NCBI RefSeq assembly: GCF_947490415.1
Contig: NZ_CANLGX010000002.1
Coordinates: 434,001-498,000, forward strand
Direction: 5' to 3'
DNA from: an uncultured Eudoraea sp.
GTDB taxonomy: Bacteria; Bacteroidota; Bacteroidia; Flavobacteriales; Flavobacteriaceae
DNA length: 64,000 bases
Made by a program: the position numbers and the translations under genes. Under the pieces are notes generated by a model that did not search any database, had not been told where the DNA came from, and saw only the letters and a program-made list of their open reading frames with translations. Below are positions 44,510 to 53,362 of this stretch, one piece after another (position 1 is the first letter of the stretch; each line of letters begins with the position of its first letter).

Positions 44510-44929
44510 ATGACAGCTAACAGAACTTTTACAATGATTAAACCAGATGCAGTTGAAAATGGACATATTGGAGCCATTTTAGAAAAAATTACATCTGCAG
44601 GTTTCAAGATCATAGCTATGAAATATACTCAGTTGAGCAGACGTGATGCCCAGCAGTTTTATGCCATTCACCGTGACCGACCATTTTTTGGTGAATTGGT
44701 TCAGTTTATGACAAGAGGACCTATTGTTTCTGCTATTTTAGAGAAAGATAATGCAGTAGATGACTTTAGAGCTTTAATAGGGGCTACAAATCCTATGGAA
44801 GCTGCTGAGGGAACTATTCGAAAATTATTTGCCAAAGATATAGGTGAAAATGCAATACATGGTTCGGATAGTGATGAAAACGCTGCTATAGAAGGAAGTT
44901 TCCATTTTTCAGGGAGGGAAATTTACTAA
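44510..44929 (+). CDS. ndk: nucleoside diphosphate kinase
   Basis: Moves gamma-phosphate between nucleoside triphosphates and diphosphates through a phosphohistidine. The 139-residue sequence is full length, with [16 protein letters not shown] near residue 6, [12 protein letters not shown] near 66, [14 protein letters not shown] near 91 and the active-site [12 protein letters not shown] with His117. The gene is followed by a 39-base gap to the convergent DciA-like gene. Secure. Confidence 0.98.
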   Translation: MTANRTFTMIKPDAVENGHIGAILEKITSAGFKIIAMKYTQLSRRDAQQFYAIHRDRPFFGELVQFMTRGPIVSAILEKDNAVDDFRALIGATNPMEAAEGTIRKLFAKDIGENAIHGSDSDENAAIEGSFHFSGREIY

Positions 44930-44968
44930 AACGAGTAAGACTAAAAAATCGTAAATAAAACTTACCAA

Positions 44969-45262
44969 TTACCTCAATACAATATTTTTGACTAAATCCT
45001 TGTTCAATTCTTCATTGATCATATCAATGATCTTGGATTTACCATGACTCAGTTCTTCCCGTAATACAGAAGATGAAAGTGAGACATAAAGTGTTTCGTT
45101 GCGCAGCTCTACTGCTGTAGTATAGTTATTCACTCCGTTGTCCATGATCTTCTCCCAGGCTTTCCTGACCATGACCTTATCTATACCTTTCTGCAATTTA
45201 TTTTCTTTAATAAATGCATTCAAAGCTTCACTCAGGGAATGTATATTTTTTTCTTTAGCCAT
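44969..45262 (-). CDS. DciA-like protein (DUF721)
   Basis: 97 residues, basic N-terminus and a KH-like DUF721 fold: INSLSEALNAF-like start, QKGIDKVMVRKAWEKIMDNGVNNYT near residue 19 and LYVSLSSSVLREELSHGKSKIIDMINEEL near 55. DUF721 proteins include DciA, which loads or regulates the DnaB replicative helicase in most bacteria. Its place with recF is the classical context. The ATG overlaps the lipocalin-like gene stop by one base (TAATG), so recF, lipocalin and this gene are an operon. Assignment to DciA is by family and neighbourhood. Confidence 0.85.
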   Translation of the reverse strand: MAKEKNIHSLSEALNAFIKENKLQKGIDKVMVRKAWEKIMDNGVNNYTTAVELRNETLYVSLSSSVLREELSHGKSKIIDMINEELNKDLVKNIVLR

Positions 45263-45681
45263 TACTCTTTAGCATTGATGGGCTGAAATCGTCTATAATG
45301 ATAGGACAGGCCTTCTTTATTTTTCACAACCATATTGGTTTTAGTAATCCTAATTATTTGCTCTTCCCAGGAACTTAAGTTATTCCGGTAACTCATCCAA
45401 TATAAACCATCTCTAATATTTATTTGGAATGACTCTGCATCACTGGAAGTATTAAAAGTTCCATCAAATGTGGGTTGCACTTTCTTGCGAAAACCTTTCA
45501 TATCATTATATTCAAAATAATCAATAGTCATATTTACGTCATATTCTTTGCTTTCTCCATCGGGAAATTTAACCTCTTCAATCTCCCAATACCCATTGAT
45601 ATGATTTAAATCTGAAACGGATATTTTTTCAGAACAGGCTAGAAAGCAAAAAAACAGCATTAAAGAAATCAGCTTACGCAT
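45262..45681 (-). CDS. lipocalin-like lipoprotein
   Basis: 139 residues, lipoprotein signal ending FLAC (Cys16), then a short lipocalin-like beta barrel: INGYWEIEEVKFPDGESKEY near residue 28, DGTFNTSSDAESFQINI near 73, EEQIIRITKTNMVVKN near 104. The family is common in Flavobacteriaceae beside recF; ligand unknown. Its start is one base after the recF stop. Being an envelope lipoprotein between replication genes, it is probably there through long-standing operon structure rather than function. Confidence 0.78.
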   Translation of the reverse strand: MRKLISLMLFFCFLACSEKISVSDLNHINGYWEIEEVKFPDGESKEYDVNMTIDYFEYNDMKGFRKKVQPTFDGTFNTSSDAESFQINIRDGLYWMSYRNNLSSWEEQIIRITKTNMVVKNKEGLSYHYRRFQPINAKE

Positions 45682-45682
45682 A

Positions 45683-46762
45683 CTACAATTTAAAAATTTT
45701 ATAGGATTGATGAATAGATTTCACCACATTTTCTGTCCGTTCCGGATGTGTGTCACTAATAAATATTTGCCCAAAATTCTCATCATCAACTAAGGTAATA
45801 ATATGTTTTACCCTGCTCTCATCCAATTTGTCAAAGATATCATCCAAAAGCATTATTGGTGTTGTTTTCGCATGTGCTTTAAGAAATTGAAACTGTGCAA
45901 ACTTTAAAGCTATTAAAAATGATTTTTGCTGCCCTTGACTACCAAATTTCTTTATGGGATAATCTTCTATTTCAAAACGAAGATCATCCTTATGAATTCC
46001 TGTGGAGGTGTATTGCAATGCCCTGTCTTTTTCAATATTGCTCTCAAGGAGTGATAATAGATCTTGTGAAAACAATTTGCTTTCATAATTTATGCTAACC
46101 AATTCCTGTCCTCCGGAAATTGATAAGTATTGTTCTTTAAAAATTGGAATAAAATCTTCGATAAAAGCCGCCCGTTTTTGGAAAATACTTGTTCCATAGC
46201 CGTTTAACTGCTCGTTATAAACAGAAATTGTTGCCTGATCAAAAGAGTGGTTGACCGCAAAATATTTTAGCAGGGTATTACGCTGTTGTAGTATTTTATT
46301 GTATTTAAGAAGTGTTTGCAGATATTCTTTATCTGACTGCGATATGACACTGTCTACAAATTTTCTTCTAATATCACTTCCCTCAAGAATTAAATCTCTG
46401 TCGGCTGGTGAAATAATAACTAAAGGTAATAGTCCAATATGATCAGATAAACGATCATATACTTTATTATTTCGTTTTATGATTTTTTTCATGCCTTTTT
46501 TGAGGCTGCAAACAATCTTTTCGTTCCTGTCTTTGAGTTTAAAAGTACCTTCTATGATAAAAAATTCCTCTCCGTGCCTTATATTCTGTCCGGCAAGGGG
46601 ATTAAAGTAACTTTTACCGAAAGCAAGGTGGTAAATAGCATCAAGTACATTGGTCTTTCCTTTTCCGTTATCACCAACAAAACAATTCGTTTTGGAATCG
46701 AATTCAAATTGTTGCGCTTCAAAATTTTTGTAGTTAACCAGTGATAAATTCTTCAGAAACAT
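45683..46762 (-). CDS. recF: DNA replication and repair protein RecF
   Basis: 359-residue SMC-like ATPase that helps load RecA at gaps. Walker A is [13 protein letters not shown] at about 30-42, the signature region [18 protein letters not shown] near 270, and Walker [16 protein letters not shown] near 303. N-terminal [14 protein letters not shown] is typical. Length matches RecF (about 360). It is first in the operon with the lipocalin and DciA-like genes. Confidence 0.97.
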   Translation of the reverse strand: MFLKNLSLVNYKNFEAQQFEFDSKTNCFVGDNGKGKTNVLDAIYHLAFGKSYFNPLAGQNIRHGEEFFIIEGTFKLKDRNEKIVCSLKKGMKKIIKRNNKVYDRLSDHIGLLPLVIISPADRDLILEGSDIRRKFVDSVISQSDKEYLQTLLKYNKILQQRNTLLKYFAVNHSFDQATISVYNEQLNGYGTSIFQKRAAFIEDFIPIFKEQYLSISGGQELVSINYESKLFSQDLLSLLESNIEKDRALQYTSTGIHKDDLRFEIEDYPIKKFGSQGQQKSFLIALKFAQFQFLKAHAKTTPIMLLDDIFDKLDESRVKHIITLVDDENFGQIFISDTHPERTENVVKSIHQSYKIFKL

Positions 46763-46828
46763 TGGGAAAGTAATTTGGCAATAAACATGGAATGTGCAAA
46801 TTATCGAAAAATAACGAATAATTTGGCT

Positions 46829-46857
46829 TTTGGTTTTGGATAAAAACTTTATTTTTG
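46829..46857 (+). promoter_or_regulatory. candidate promoter with both elements for the TPR/ribH transcript
   Basis: TTTG at 46829-46832 and TATTTTTG at 46850-46857 are 17 bases apart, matching the Bacteroidota TTTG-N17-23-TAnnTTTG layout. The ATG at 46878 follows 20 bases after the motif. This is the best promoter match in the window. Confidence 0.5.
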
Positions 46858-46877
46858 CGCGACCAATAAATTTAAAG

Positions 46878-47645
46878 ATGGCAACATATAAGAAAAGGGG
46901 TTACAAACCTAAAAATAAAGCCGAAGAAAGAGAACTTGATGCTCAGAAAAGTGCGACGGCGGAGGTTTTTAGCAGCCTGGACGAGAGTGCTTCCAGATCA
47001 GAACAATGGGTGGCCAAAAATCAAAATTATATCCTTGGCCTGATAGGTGTGATTGCCATAGCTGTGTTAGGATATCTTTCTTATAATCAGTTCATTCAAA
47101 AACCAAAAGAGGCAAATGCCGCCAATGAACTTTTTTATCCCCAGCAATATTTTGATCAGGCTTTAAACAATACAGCGGACAAGGATTCACTGTTTACTTT
47201 AGCATTAAATGGAGCCGAAGGTAAATATGGTTTTCTGGATATAATTGACGAATACAAAGGGACAAAAGCATCCAATCTGGCAAATTATTCCGCTGGCATG
47301 GCTTATTTGAACATGAAGCAATACGAAGATGCCATCAGGCATTTGGAGAATTTTTCTTCAGACGATGCCATCCTTGGCGCTCTTGCCAAAGGGGGAATTG
47401 GAGATGCATTTATGCAATTAGGGCAAGCCACGGATGCTTTAGGGTATTATGAATTGGCATTTGCCCACAATATAAATGATTATACTACCCCAAGATTTCT
47501 TTATAAGGCCGGAGTTACGGCTATGGAACTTAATCAGAATGATAAGGCGCTTCAGTATTTCCAGAGAATAAAAGATGAATTTTCAAATTCAGAAGAAGCC
47601 CAAACTATAGACGCCTTTATAGGAATGGCTAAAAACAAAAAATAG
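46878..47645 (+). CDS. membrane-anchored tetratricopeptide protein (YfgM-like)
   Basis: 255 residues. Lysine-rich cytoplasmic N-terminus ([21 protein letters not shown]), one transmembrane helix ([19 protein letters not shown], about 50-68), then a periplasmic TPR-like domain ([26 protein letters not shown] near 137 and [19 protein letters not shown] near 200). Similar proteins accompany ribH in Bacteroidota. Start chosen at ATG 46878; an upstream TTG would lie inside the promoter. Partner unknown. Confidence 0.88.
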   Translation: MATYKKRGYKPKNKAEERELDAQKSATAEVFSSLDESASRSEQWVAKNQNYILGLIGVIAIAVLGYLSYNQFIQKPKEANAANELFYPQQYFDQALNNTADKDSLFTLALNGAEGKYGFLDIIDEYKGTKASNLANYSAGMAYLNMKQYEDAIRHLENFSSDDAILGALAKGGIGDAFMQLGQATDALGYYELAFAHNINDYTTPRFLYKAGVTAMELNQNDKALQYFQRIKDEFSNSEEAQTIDAFIGMAKNKK

Positions 47646-48122
47646 ATGGCTACGTCCAACAAAAATCTGTCAGTTTATGACAGGAAAACAATCCCAAACG
47701 CAAAGACTCTTCGCTTTGGGATTGTTGTTTCAGAATGGAATCCAGAGATTACTGAAAACTTATATAAAGGGGCTGAAGCCGCACTATTGGATTGTGGTGC
47801 AATTCACGGGAACATTTTAAGGTTGAATGTTCCGGGTAGTTTTGAGTTAACATTTGGGTGTAAAAAAATGATACAAAAAAATAATCCGGATGCTGTCATT
47901 GCAATAGGCAGTGTAATACGGGGAGAAACCAAACACTTTGATTTTGTTTGCAGCGCTACTGCCCAGGGAATAAAAGACCTGAATGTAGATACCGATACCC
48001 CGGTGATTTTTTGTGTGTTAACCGATGATAACCTTCAACAGGCAAAGGACAGAAGTGGCGGTAAACATGGAAATAAAGGAACGGAAGCTGCAATTGCCGC
48101 GATTAAAATGGCTTTACTTTAG
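47646..48122 (+). CDS. ribH: 6,7-dimethyl-8-ribityllumazine synthase
   Basis: Joins 5-amino-6-ribitylamino-uracil with 3,4-dihydroxy-2-butanone phosphate in riboflavin synthesis, usually as a pentamer or 60-mer shell. The 158 residues show FGIVVSEWNPEITENLYKGA near 27, NVPGSFELTFGCKKM near 59 and IAIGSVIRGETKHFDFV near 80 (phosphate and His sites). The ATG follows the TPR gene stop directly. Secure. Confidence 0.97.
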   Translation: MATSNKNLSVYDRKTIPNAKTLRFGIVVSEWNPEITENLYKGAEAALLDCGAIHGNILRLNVPGSFELTFGCKKMIQKNNPDAVIAIGSVIRGETKHFDFVCSATAQGIKDLNVDTDTPVIFCVLTDDNLQQAKDRSGGKHGNKGTEAAIAAIKMALL

Positions 48123-48255
48123 TAGAATACTTTGGCTATTATTCACATTTAGGAACAATTGGATTATATTGTGACATATGATCTGAAAAAAGAAAATACG
48201 GCCAACTGTTAACAATTTTTAGGAAGGATATCTCTTCATATTTTTTGAATTTGAG

Positions 48256-48263
48256 TAACTTTG
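48256..48263 (+). promoter_or_regulatory. candidate minus-7 promoter element TAACTTTG for the small protein-mutL operon
   Basis: Exact TAnnTTTG ending 13 bases before the ATG at 48276, predicting a leader under 10 bases. Confidence 0.4.
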
Positions 48264-48275
48264 GACCATAGATAT

Positions 48276-48566
48276 ATGGGAAAATTTTCAAAACTACGTA
48301 AGAATAGAAAATACAATTATACACCGCGTTATTATGACGACAAGGGTGAGGGTAGCCCGTTTAAAATGCAGCCAAAACTTGATAAATATCGCACTACCAT
48401 AAATGCACCACGAGGTTTAAAGGGAAAGTTTAGTAATGCAATGGCTGATATCAGGAGCGCTGGCGACCGAAACTTAAAATTAAGGATGCTAATTATAATC
48501 GCTATCCTAATCCTTTTATTCCTTTATATTATCGATTTTGATTTGTCAATCTTCTATTCGAAATAA
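48276..48566 (+). CDS. small basic single-pass membrane protein of unknown function
   Basis: 96 residues: lysine/arginine-rich soluble segment (MGKFSKLRKNRKYNYTPRYYDD) with a conserved-looking NAPRGLKGKF near 48, then one C-terminal transmembrane helix (LIIIAILILLFLYII, about 74-88) and a short tail. I recognise it as a Flavobacteriia protein often found just before mutL, with no known function. TAATG overlap by one base with mutL. An extension to TTG at 48261 would lie inside the promoter element. Confidence 0.75.
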   Translation: MGKFSKLRKNRKYNYTPRYYDDKGEGSPFKMQPKLDKYRTTINAPRGLKGKFSNAMADIRSAGDRNLKLRMLIIIAILILLFLYIIDFDLSIFYSK

Positions 48567-50416
48567 TGGGAGATATCATACAACTTTTGCCAGACCATGT
48601 GGCTAATCAGATTGCCGCGGGTGAAGTAGTTCAACGCCCTGCTTCTGTGGTGAAAGAGTTGTTGGAGAATGCCATTGACGCAGGAGCTACTACCATAAAA
48701 TTAATTGTAAAAGACGGAGGAAAGACCCTGATACAGATTGTTGATGACGGTTTGGGCATGAGTGTAACGGATGCCAGATTGAGTTTTGAAAGGCACGCTA
48801 CCTCCAAAATTAATTGTGCTGAGGATTTATTTCATTTGAACACAAAAGGATTTCGCGGAGAAGCTCTGGCTTCTATTGCGGCTATAGCGCATGTTGAAAT
48901 GAATACCCGTCCAGAGGGAGATGAAGTGGGTACACTTCTTAAAATTGAAGGGAGTAAGGTATTGTCTCAAGAAGTAACTGTAACCCCTAAAGGAACATCT
49001 GTATCCGTAAAGAATCTCTTTTTTAATATCCCGGCAAGGAGAAAATTCTTAAAGTCCAACCAGGTAGAATTACGTCATATAACTGATGAATTTCACCGGG
49101 TTGCTCTAGCACATCCTTCGGTACACTTTTACTTTTATAACAACAACAGTGAGCTATTCAACTTGCCTTCAACCAATTTAAAAAAACGGGTTGTTCATAT
49201 ATTCGGGATTAAAACAAAAGAAAAATTAGTGCCTGTAGAGGAAGAAACCCAGGTGGTAAAGATATCAGGTTTTATTTGCAAACCGGAATATGCAAAAAAA
49301 AGTAGGGGAGAACAGTTTTTCTTTGTGAATAATCGGTTTATAAAAAGTCCGTATCTCCATCACGCCGTTATGGCTTCTTTTGAGGGACTGTTGAGACCTG
49401 ATACAAGTCCGGGCTACTTTTTATATCTCGAGGTAGAACCAACAACAATAGATATTAATATACACCCTACAAAGACAGAAATTAAGTTTGATGATGAACA
49501 TACTTTATACGCTATACTAAAATCAACAATAAAGCACAGCCTAGGTCAGTTTAATGTAAGTCCGGTTTTAGATTTTGAGAAAGATCAGAATTTAGACACT
49601 CCTTATGTTTTATTAAACAAACAGGCACAACAGCCTGGTATTACTATTAATCCTGGATATAATCCTTTCAAGGAAAGCGGATTTGAAAAAAGTAATAAAA
49701 GCTCCTTTAGAAGCCAGCCATCCGGAGATTGGGAAAGTATGTACGTAGGTTTGGAGTCAAAAGTTGGCAGAGGAGAGGGATTTAGTACAGTACATTTTGA
49801 ATCTGAGACCATTACGGGTTCTATTTTTGAGGAACAGGGGGAATTAGATGTAATAGGGGCAACCACATTTCAGCTTAGAAGAAAATATATAGTTACGACC
49901 ATAAAATCTGGCATGCTTATTATTGACCAGGGACGTGCACATCAACGCGTGTTATATGAAAAATTTCTTAAGAGTATTACAGTAAAGGAAACTTTAAGCC
50001 AGCAATTACTTTTTCCTATATCTTTCATTTTTTCAAAATCAGAATTAGCGATACTTGAGGAAATTAAAGCCAGTTTAACATCTCTTGGTTTTGCGTTCGG
50101 TCCTTTTACACAGGATGAAATCCAAATAACCGGAATTCCTCAGCTTATTAATGAGAGTGAAATAGGGATTATCCTGGATCAATTAATTTCTGATTATCAA
50201 ATGGAGATAAACGGGAACGGATTTACTCAGTCTGAGGTATTATCAAAAGCACTTTGTAAGTCCTTGGCTGTAAAAACAGGTGAAATTTTGGATAATGAGT
50301 CACAGCAGGCTTTGGTAAATGCATTGTTTGCATGTAAGGAAACTAATCGAAGTCCGTTTAACAAATTAATTTACGTTACAATAACCGAGCGTGATATTGA
50401 TAATAAATTTATTTAG
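48566..50416 (+). CDS. mutL: DNA mismatch repair protein MutL
   Basis: 616 residues. GHKL ATPase N-terminus with VKELLENAIDAGATTI near residue 26, VDDGLGM near 58 and GFRGEALASI near 92, transducer domain to about 330, then a C-terminal dimerisation domain. The C-terminal endonuclease motif that is DQHA-x2-E-x4-E in active MutL reads DQGRAHQRVLYE at 454-465, the ACR position reads LCK, and CKETNRSPF at 590 stands where CPHGRP is usual. So endonuclease activity looks lost or altered. Start overlaps the small gene upstream by one base; rhomboid genes follow directly. Confidence 0.96.
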   Translation: MGDIIQLLPDHVANQIAAGEVVQRPASVVKELLENAIDAGATTIKLIVKDGGKTLIQIVDDGLGMSVTDARLSFERHATSKINCAEDLFHLNTKGFRGEALASIAAIAHVEMNTRPEGDEVGTLLKIEGSKVLSQEVTVTPKGTSVSVKNLFFNIPARRKFLKSNQVELRHITDEFHRVALAHPSVHFYFYNNNSELFNLPSTNLKKRVVHIFGIKTKEKLVPVEEETQVVKISGFICKPEYAKKSRGEQFFFVNNRFIKSPYLHHAVMASFEGLLRPDTSPGYFLYLEVEPTTIDINIHPTKTEIKFDDEHTLYAILKSTIKHSLGQFNVSPVLDFEKDQNLDTPYVLLNKQAQQPGITINPGYNPFKESGFEKSNKSSFRSQPSGDWESMYVGLESKVGRGEGFSTVHFESETITGSIFEEQGELDVIGATTFQLRRKYIVTTIKSGMLIIDQGRAHQRVLYEKFLKSITVKETLSQQLLFPISFIFSKSELAILEEIKASLTSLGFAFGPFTQDEIQITGIPQLINESEIGIILDQLISDYQMEINGNGFTQSEVLSKALCKSLAVKTGEILDNESQQALVNALFACKETNRSPFNKLIYVTITERDIDNKFI

Positions 50417-51160
50417 ATGGGAAGACTAACTGATGCCATTAAGCATCTGCTAATAGTTAATGTGTTGTTCTTTGTGGCGACCAATTTATATGGAGATCAG
50501 ATGTATCAATGGTTTTCATTGTGGTTTCCGGAAAATGAGAATTTTGGAATTTGGCAGATATTGTCCCATATGTTTATGCACGGCGGATTTATGCATATTT
50601 TATTTAATATGTATGCGCTTTGGGCCTTTGGTACGCCATTGGAGCGTATGTGGGGTCGTAATAAGTTTTTGTTCTTTTATTTTTCAGCGGGAATTGGTGC
50701 AGCACTGATACATTCTGGTGTAAATTATTATTATTTCAATCAGGGTATTGAGGCCCTTGTGAATTCGGGAATAGAGAAAAGTCAGATAATCGAAATTATT
50801 TCTGGCGGACAATATAGTCCGGACTGGTATAATTACGCGCCGCGTAGTGTTATAGATAATTTTTTAAGTGCATATAATACACCGGCTGTAGGTGCTTCGG
50901 GAGCTATTTATGGAATATTGGTCGCTTTTGGAATGTCTTATCCAAATAGTGAATTATTCCTTATCTTCCTGCCTGTTCCTATTAAAGCAAAATATTTCAT
51001 TCCTGTATTAATAGGCCTGGACTTATTTTCAGGTGTTACCGGCTATTCCATATTTGGGGATGGAATTGCCCATTTTGCCCATGTAGGCGGAGCCCTTTTT
51101 GGATTTCTAATGATGTGGTACTGGAAAAAAAATCAGTATAATAAAAATCGATGGGACTAG
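50417..51160 (+). CDS. rhomboid family intramembrane serine protease (first of a tandem pair)
   Basis: 247 residues with about six membrane helices. Catalytic nucleophile region GASGAIYG with Ser161; the histidine is in AHFAHVGGALFGF near 218-230. L1-loop motif GGFMHILFNMYALW near 57 is conserved. A roughly 45-residue hydrophilic insertion (about 108-150) separates TM3 from the catalytic helix, longer than in minimal rhomboids. Begins directly after the mutL stop. Substrate unknown. Confidence 0.93.
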   Translation: MGRLTDAIKHLLIVNVLFFVATNLYGDQMYQWFSLWFPENENFGIWQILSHMFMHGGFMHILFNMYALWAFGTPLERMWGRNKFLFFYFSAGIGAALIHSGVNYYYFNQGIEALVNSGIEKSQIIEIISGGQYSPDWYNYAPRSVIDNFLSAYNTPAVGASGAIYGILVAFGMSYPNSELFLIFLPVPIKAKYFIPVLIGLDLFSGVTGYSIFGDGIAHFAHVGGALFGFLMMWYWKKNQYNKNRWD

Positions 51161-51161
51161 A

Positions 51162-52037
51162 ATGAATTCTGGAAATTTAAAATATCAATATGCACGGCTT
51201 AGTATAGCAGAAAAATTAATTGCAGTAAATGTATTTGTTTTTATAATAAACGGATTATTTACTTTCTTAATGGGGATGCCTTCCAATTCATTGCTCCAAT
51301 GGTTTGAACTGCCTAAAGATTTTATCGACTTTATTTCTCAACCCTGGTCTCTGGTAACCTATTCCTTTTTCCATGGAGGTATTTGGCACTTATTTTGGAA
51401 CATGGTAATGCTTTATTTTTCAGGAAGAATTTTCCTTAATCTTTTTGGTCCTAAAAAATTTACAAGTGTTTATTTTTTGGGAGTCATATTGGGTGGTTTG
51501 GTCTTTTTGCTAAGTTACAATGTATTCCCTGCTCTTTTAAGTACCAATACAGCACTTATAGGTGCCTCCGCAGGTGTAACTGCCGTATTAATATTTGTAT
51601 GTACCTATATTCCTAACCAGGAGGTAAGGCTCTTTATTTTCAATGTAAAGTTATGGTATATTGGAGTTTTCTTTGTGTTGGTAGATTTAGTTCAAATTCC
51701 ATCCGGTGGAAATGCTGGAGGACATCTTGCCCATTTGGGGGGTGCTTTATTGGGATATGTTTATGCCAGACAGCTTTTAAGGGGCAGAGATATAGGAGAA
51801 GGATTTATCAAAATCCTGGAAAGTATTGAAGATCTTTTTAAGAAGAAAGAAAAAAAAGCACCTCTAAAAACGGTGTATCGTCGCGCAAAAGGAAATAGCG
51901 CTTCCAGTGTTAATTACGACAGGGAAAGTAAGCAACGAAAGATAGATACCATCCTGGATAAGATCAGTAAATCTGGCTATGAAAGTCTATCCAAATCAGA
52001 AAAGGATTTCTTATTTAAGGCTGGCAAAGAGGACTAA
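51162..52037 (+). CDS. rhomboid family intramembrane serine protease (second of a tandem pair)
   Basis: 291 residues. Catalytic Ser136 lies in IGASAGVTAV and the histidine in GGHLAHLGGALLGY near 187-199; GGIWHLFWNMVMLYF near 72 is the L1 motif. A soluble C-terminal tail (about 205-291) is lysine/arginine-rich with repeated KSGYESLSKSEK-type helices, similar to the DUF6576 region seen in Bacteroidota rhomboids. The gene starts one base after the previous stop and overlaps the next gene by one base. Confidence 0.93.
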   Translation: MNSGNLKYQYARLSIAEKLIAVNVFVFIINGLFTFLMGMPSNSLLQWFELPKDFIDFISQPWSLVTYSFFHGGIWHLFWNMVMLYFSGRIFLNLFGPKKFTSVYFLGVILGGLVFLLSYNVFPALLSTNTALIGASAGVTAVLIFVCTYIPNQEVRLFIFNVKLWYIGVFFVLVDLVQIPSGGNAGGHLAHLGGALLGYVYARQLLRGRDIGEGFIKILESIEDLFKKKEKKAPLKTVYRRAKGNSASSVNYDRESKQRKIDTILDKISKSGYESLSKSEKDFLFKAGKED

Positions 52038-53056
52038 TGGTGAGAGAATTATCATTTTTTGATAAAGTAGCCTTTTTTTTAAACTTGATAATAGGCGTAC
52101 TTCTTTTATTGTCATGTCTGGCACCCTATATTTCTGTAAAGACATTTCTTCCTTTATCTTTTTTGAGTCTGTTAGTGCCCTTTTTATTTATTATAAACCT
52201 ACCTTTTATTATCTATTGGTTCTTTAAAAAGAAACGAATTTTGTTCCTGTCACTTTCAGCGGTTCTACTCACTTATTTCACTTTTGGGTCTTTTTATAGA
52301 TTTGGTTCTTCCAATCAAACGCCTGAGCATGAAGACCTCCGCGTTATGACCTATAATTGCCGAAACTTTCAATTTACCGGCCGGATAAAAGGTGAATTAA
52401 CAGGGCATAAAATAATCGATTTTGTCAATGAAAAAGACCCCGATATAGTCTGTTTCCAGGAATTTAATAGACAGGCAACAAAATTATTACCAGGTTATGC
52501 CTTTCACTATATAACCCCATATTGGTCTGGTAAAGTGGTACAAGCAATTCTCTCCAAATACCCAATCATCGCAAGTGGATCTGTCGATTTCCCGGAGACG
52601 GGAAATAATGCCATTTATGCGGATATTGAATACAAAGGTGATACCATAAGGGTGTATAACCTTCATCTTCAGTCTTTTAATGTAGCTCCAGCCAGAGTAA
52701 AGAGTTTAAGTCGCGCGTTTAGGGCTTATGGCAAAATGAAGAAAACCTTTTTAAAACAGGAGGAACAGGCAGATATTTTTGATCAGCACAGGAATAACTC
52801 ACCTTATAGGTTTTTGATTGGCGGGGATTTAAACAACACTGCTTTTTCCAATGTTTATCATATAACCAAAGGGGAAATGCAGGATACATTTGAAGAGAGA
52901 GGACTGGGTTTTGGTAAAACCTTTGATATAAATGTAATTCCATTTCGAATCGACTATATTTTAGTAGATCAGTCCATGGATGTCCTAACACATGAATACT
53001 TTGACCTTAAATTATCTGATCACTACCCGGTACTGACTTCAATTCGCCTCCAATAA
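52037..53056 (+). CDS. membrane-anchored endonuclease/exonuclease/phosphatase family hydrolase
   Basis: 339 residues. Three N-terminal hydrophobic helices (about 10-88), then an EEP domain with VMTYNCRNFQF near 105, DIVCFQEFN near 138, IYADIEYKGDTIRVYNLHLQ near 197, LIGGDLNNTAFSNVY near 258 and a terminal LSDHYPVL (DHxP). This metal-dependent phosphodiesterase fold acts on nucleic acids or phospholipids/inositol phosphates; location suggests action outside the cytoplasmic membrane. Its last 18 bases overlap the end of the convergent DUF6122 gene. Confidence 0.92.
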   Translation: MVRELSFFDKVAFFLNLIIGVLLLLSCLAPYISVKTFLPLSFLSLLVPFLFIINLPFIIYWFFKKKRILFLSLSAVLLTYFTFGSFYRFGSSNQTPEHEDLRVMTYNCRNFQFTGRIKGELTGHKIIDFVNEKDPDIVCFQEFNRQATKLLPGYAFHYITPYWSGKVVQAILSKYPIIASGSVDFPETGNNAIYADIEYKGDTIRVYNLHLQSFNVAPARVKSLSRAFRAYGKMKKTFLKQEEQADIFDQHRNNSPYRFLIGGDLNNTAFSNVYHITKGEMQDTFEERGLGFGKTFDINVIPFRIDYILVDQSMDVLTHEYFDLKLSDHYPVLTSIRLQ

Positions 53057-53362
53057 TAAGAAGTAACAATCTACTACATCCGCCAATATATGAATGAGTA
53101 AGGCAAGCCCAATAATCCTGGTCTTGTTATATACAAAAAGTACGAGATAGGCAGCGATTGCCCAATAGGAATGAAGTGGATGGAAATTAATGCTGCATCT
53201 GGAGGAGTCAAATATCGGGGTAGCTATTAGGTGATCTATATCAATTAAAATTCCAGACAGAAGAATAAGGATTATCCATATTCTTTTATTTTTAAAAAAT
53301 ATAAGGCCTACTGCTATTGGTACTATTATATGAATGCCGTAATGAAGCAGGAATCTAAGCAT
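53039..53362 (-). CDS. DUF6122 membrane protein
   Basis: 107 residues with about four hydrophobic helices and polar conserved positions: LLHYGIHIIVPIAVGLIFF near 5, LIDIDHLIATPIFD near 39 and CSINFHPLHSYWAI near 55. The D-x-D-H and H-P-x-H residues could bind metal, as in membrane-bound metal-dependent hydrolases (YdjM-like). Family function unknown. Overlaps WbqC stop by eight bases at its start and the EEP gene at its end. Confidence 0.8.
   Translation of the reverse strand: MLRFLLHYGIHIIVPIAVGLIFFKNKRIWIILILLSGILIDIDHLIATPIFDSSRCSINFHPLHSYWAIAAYLVLFVYNKTRIIGLALLIHILADVVDCYFLLLEAN

Noticed and set aside
46830-46877. Extended start for the TPR protein from TTG at 46830
   Set aside because: It would translate the promoter itself; the ATG at 46878 gives the typical lysine-rich N-terminus.
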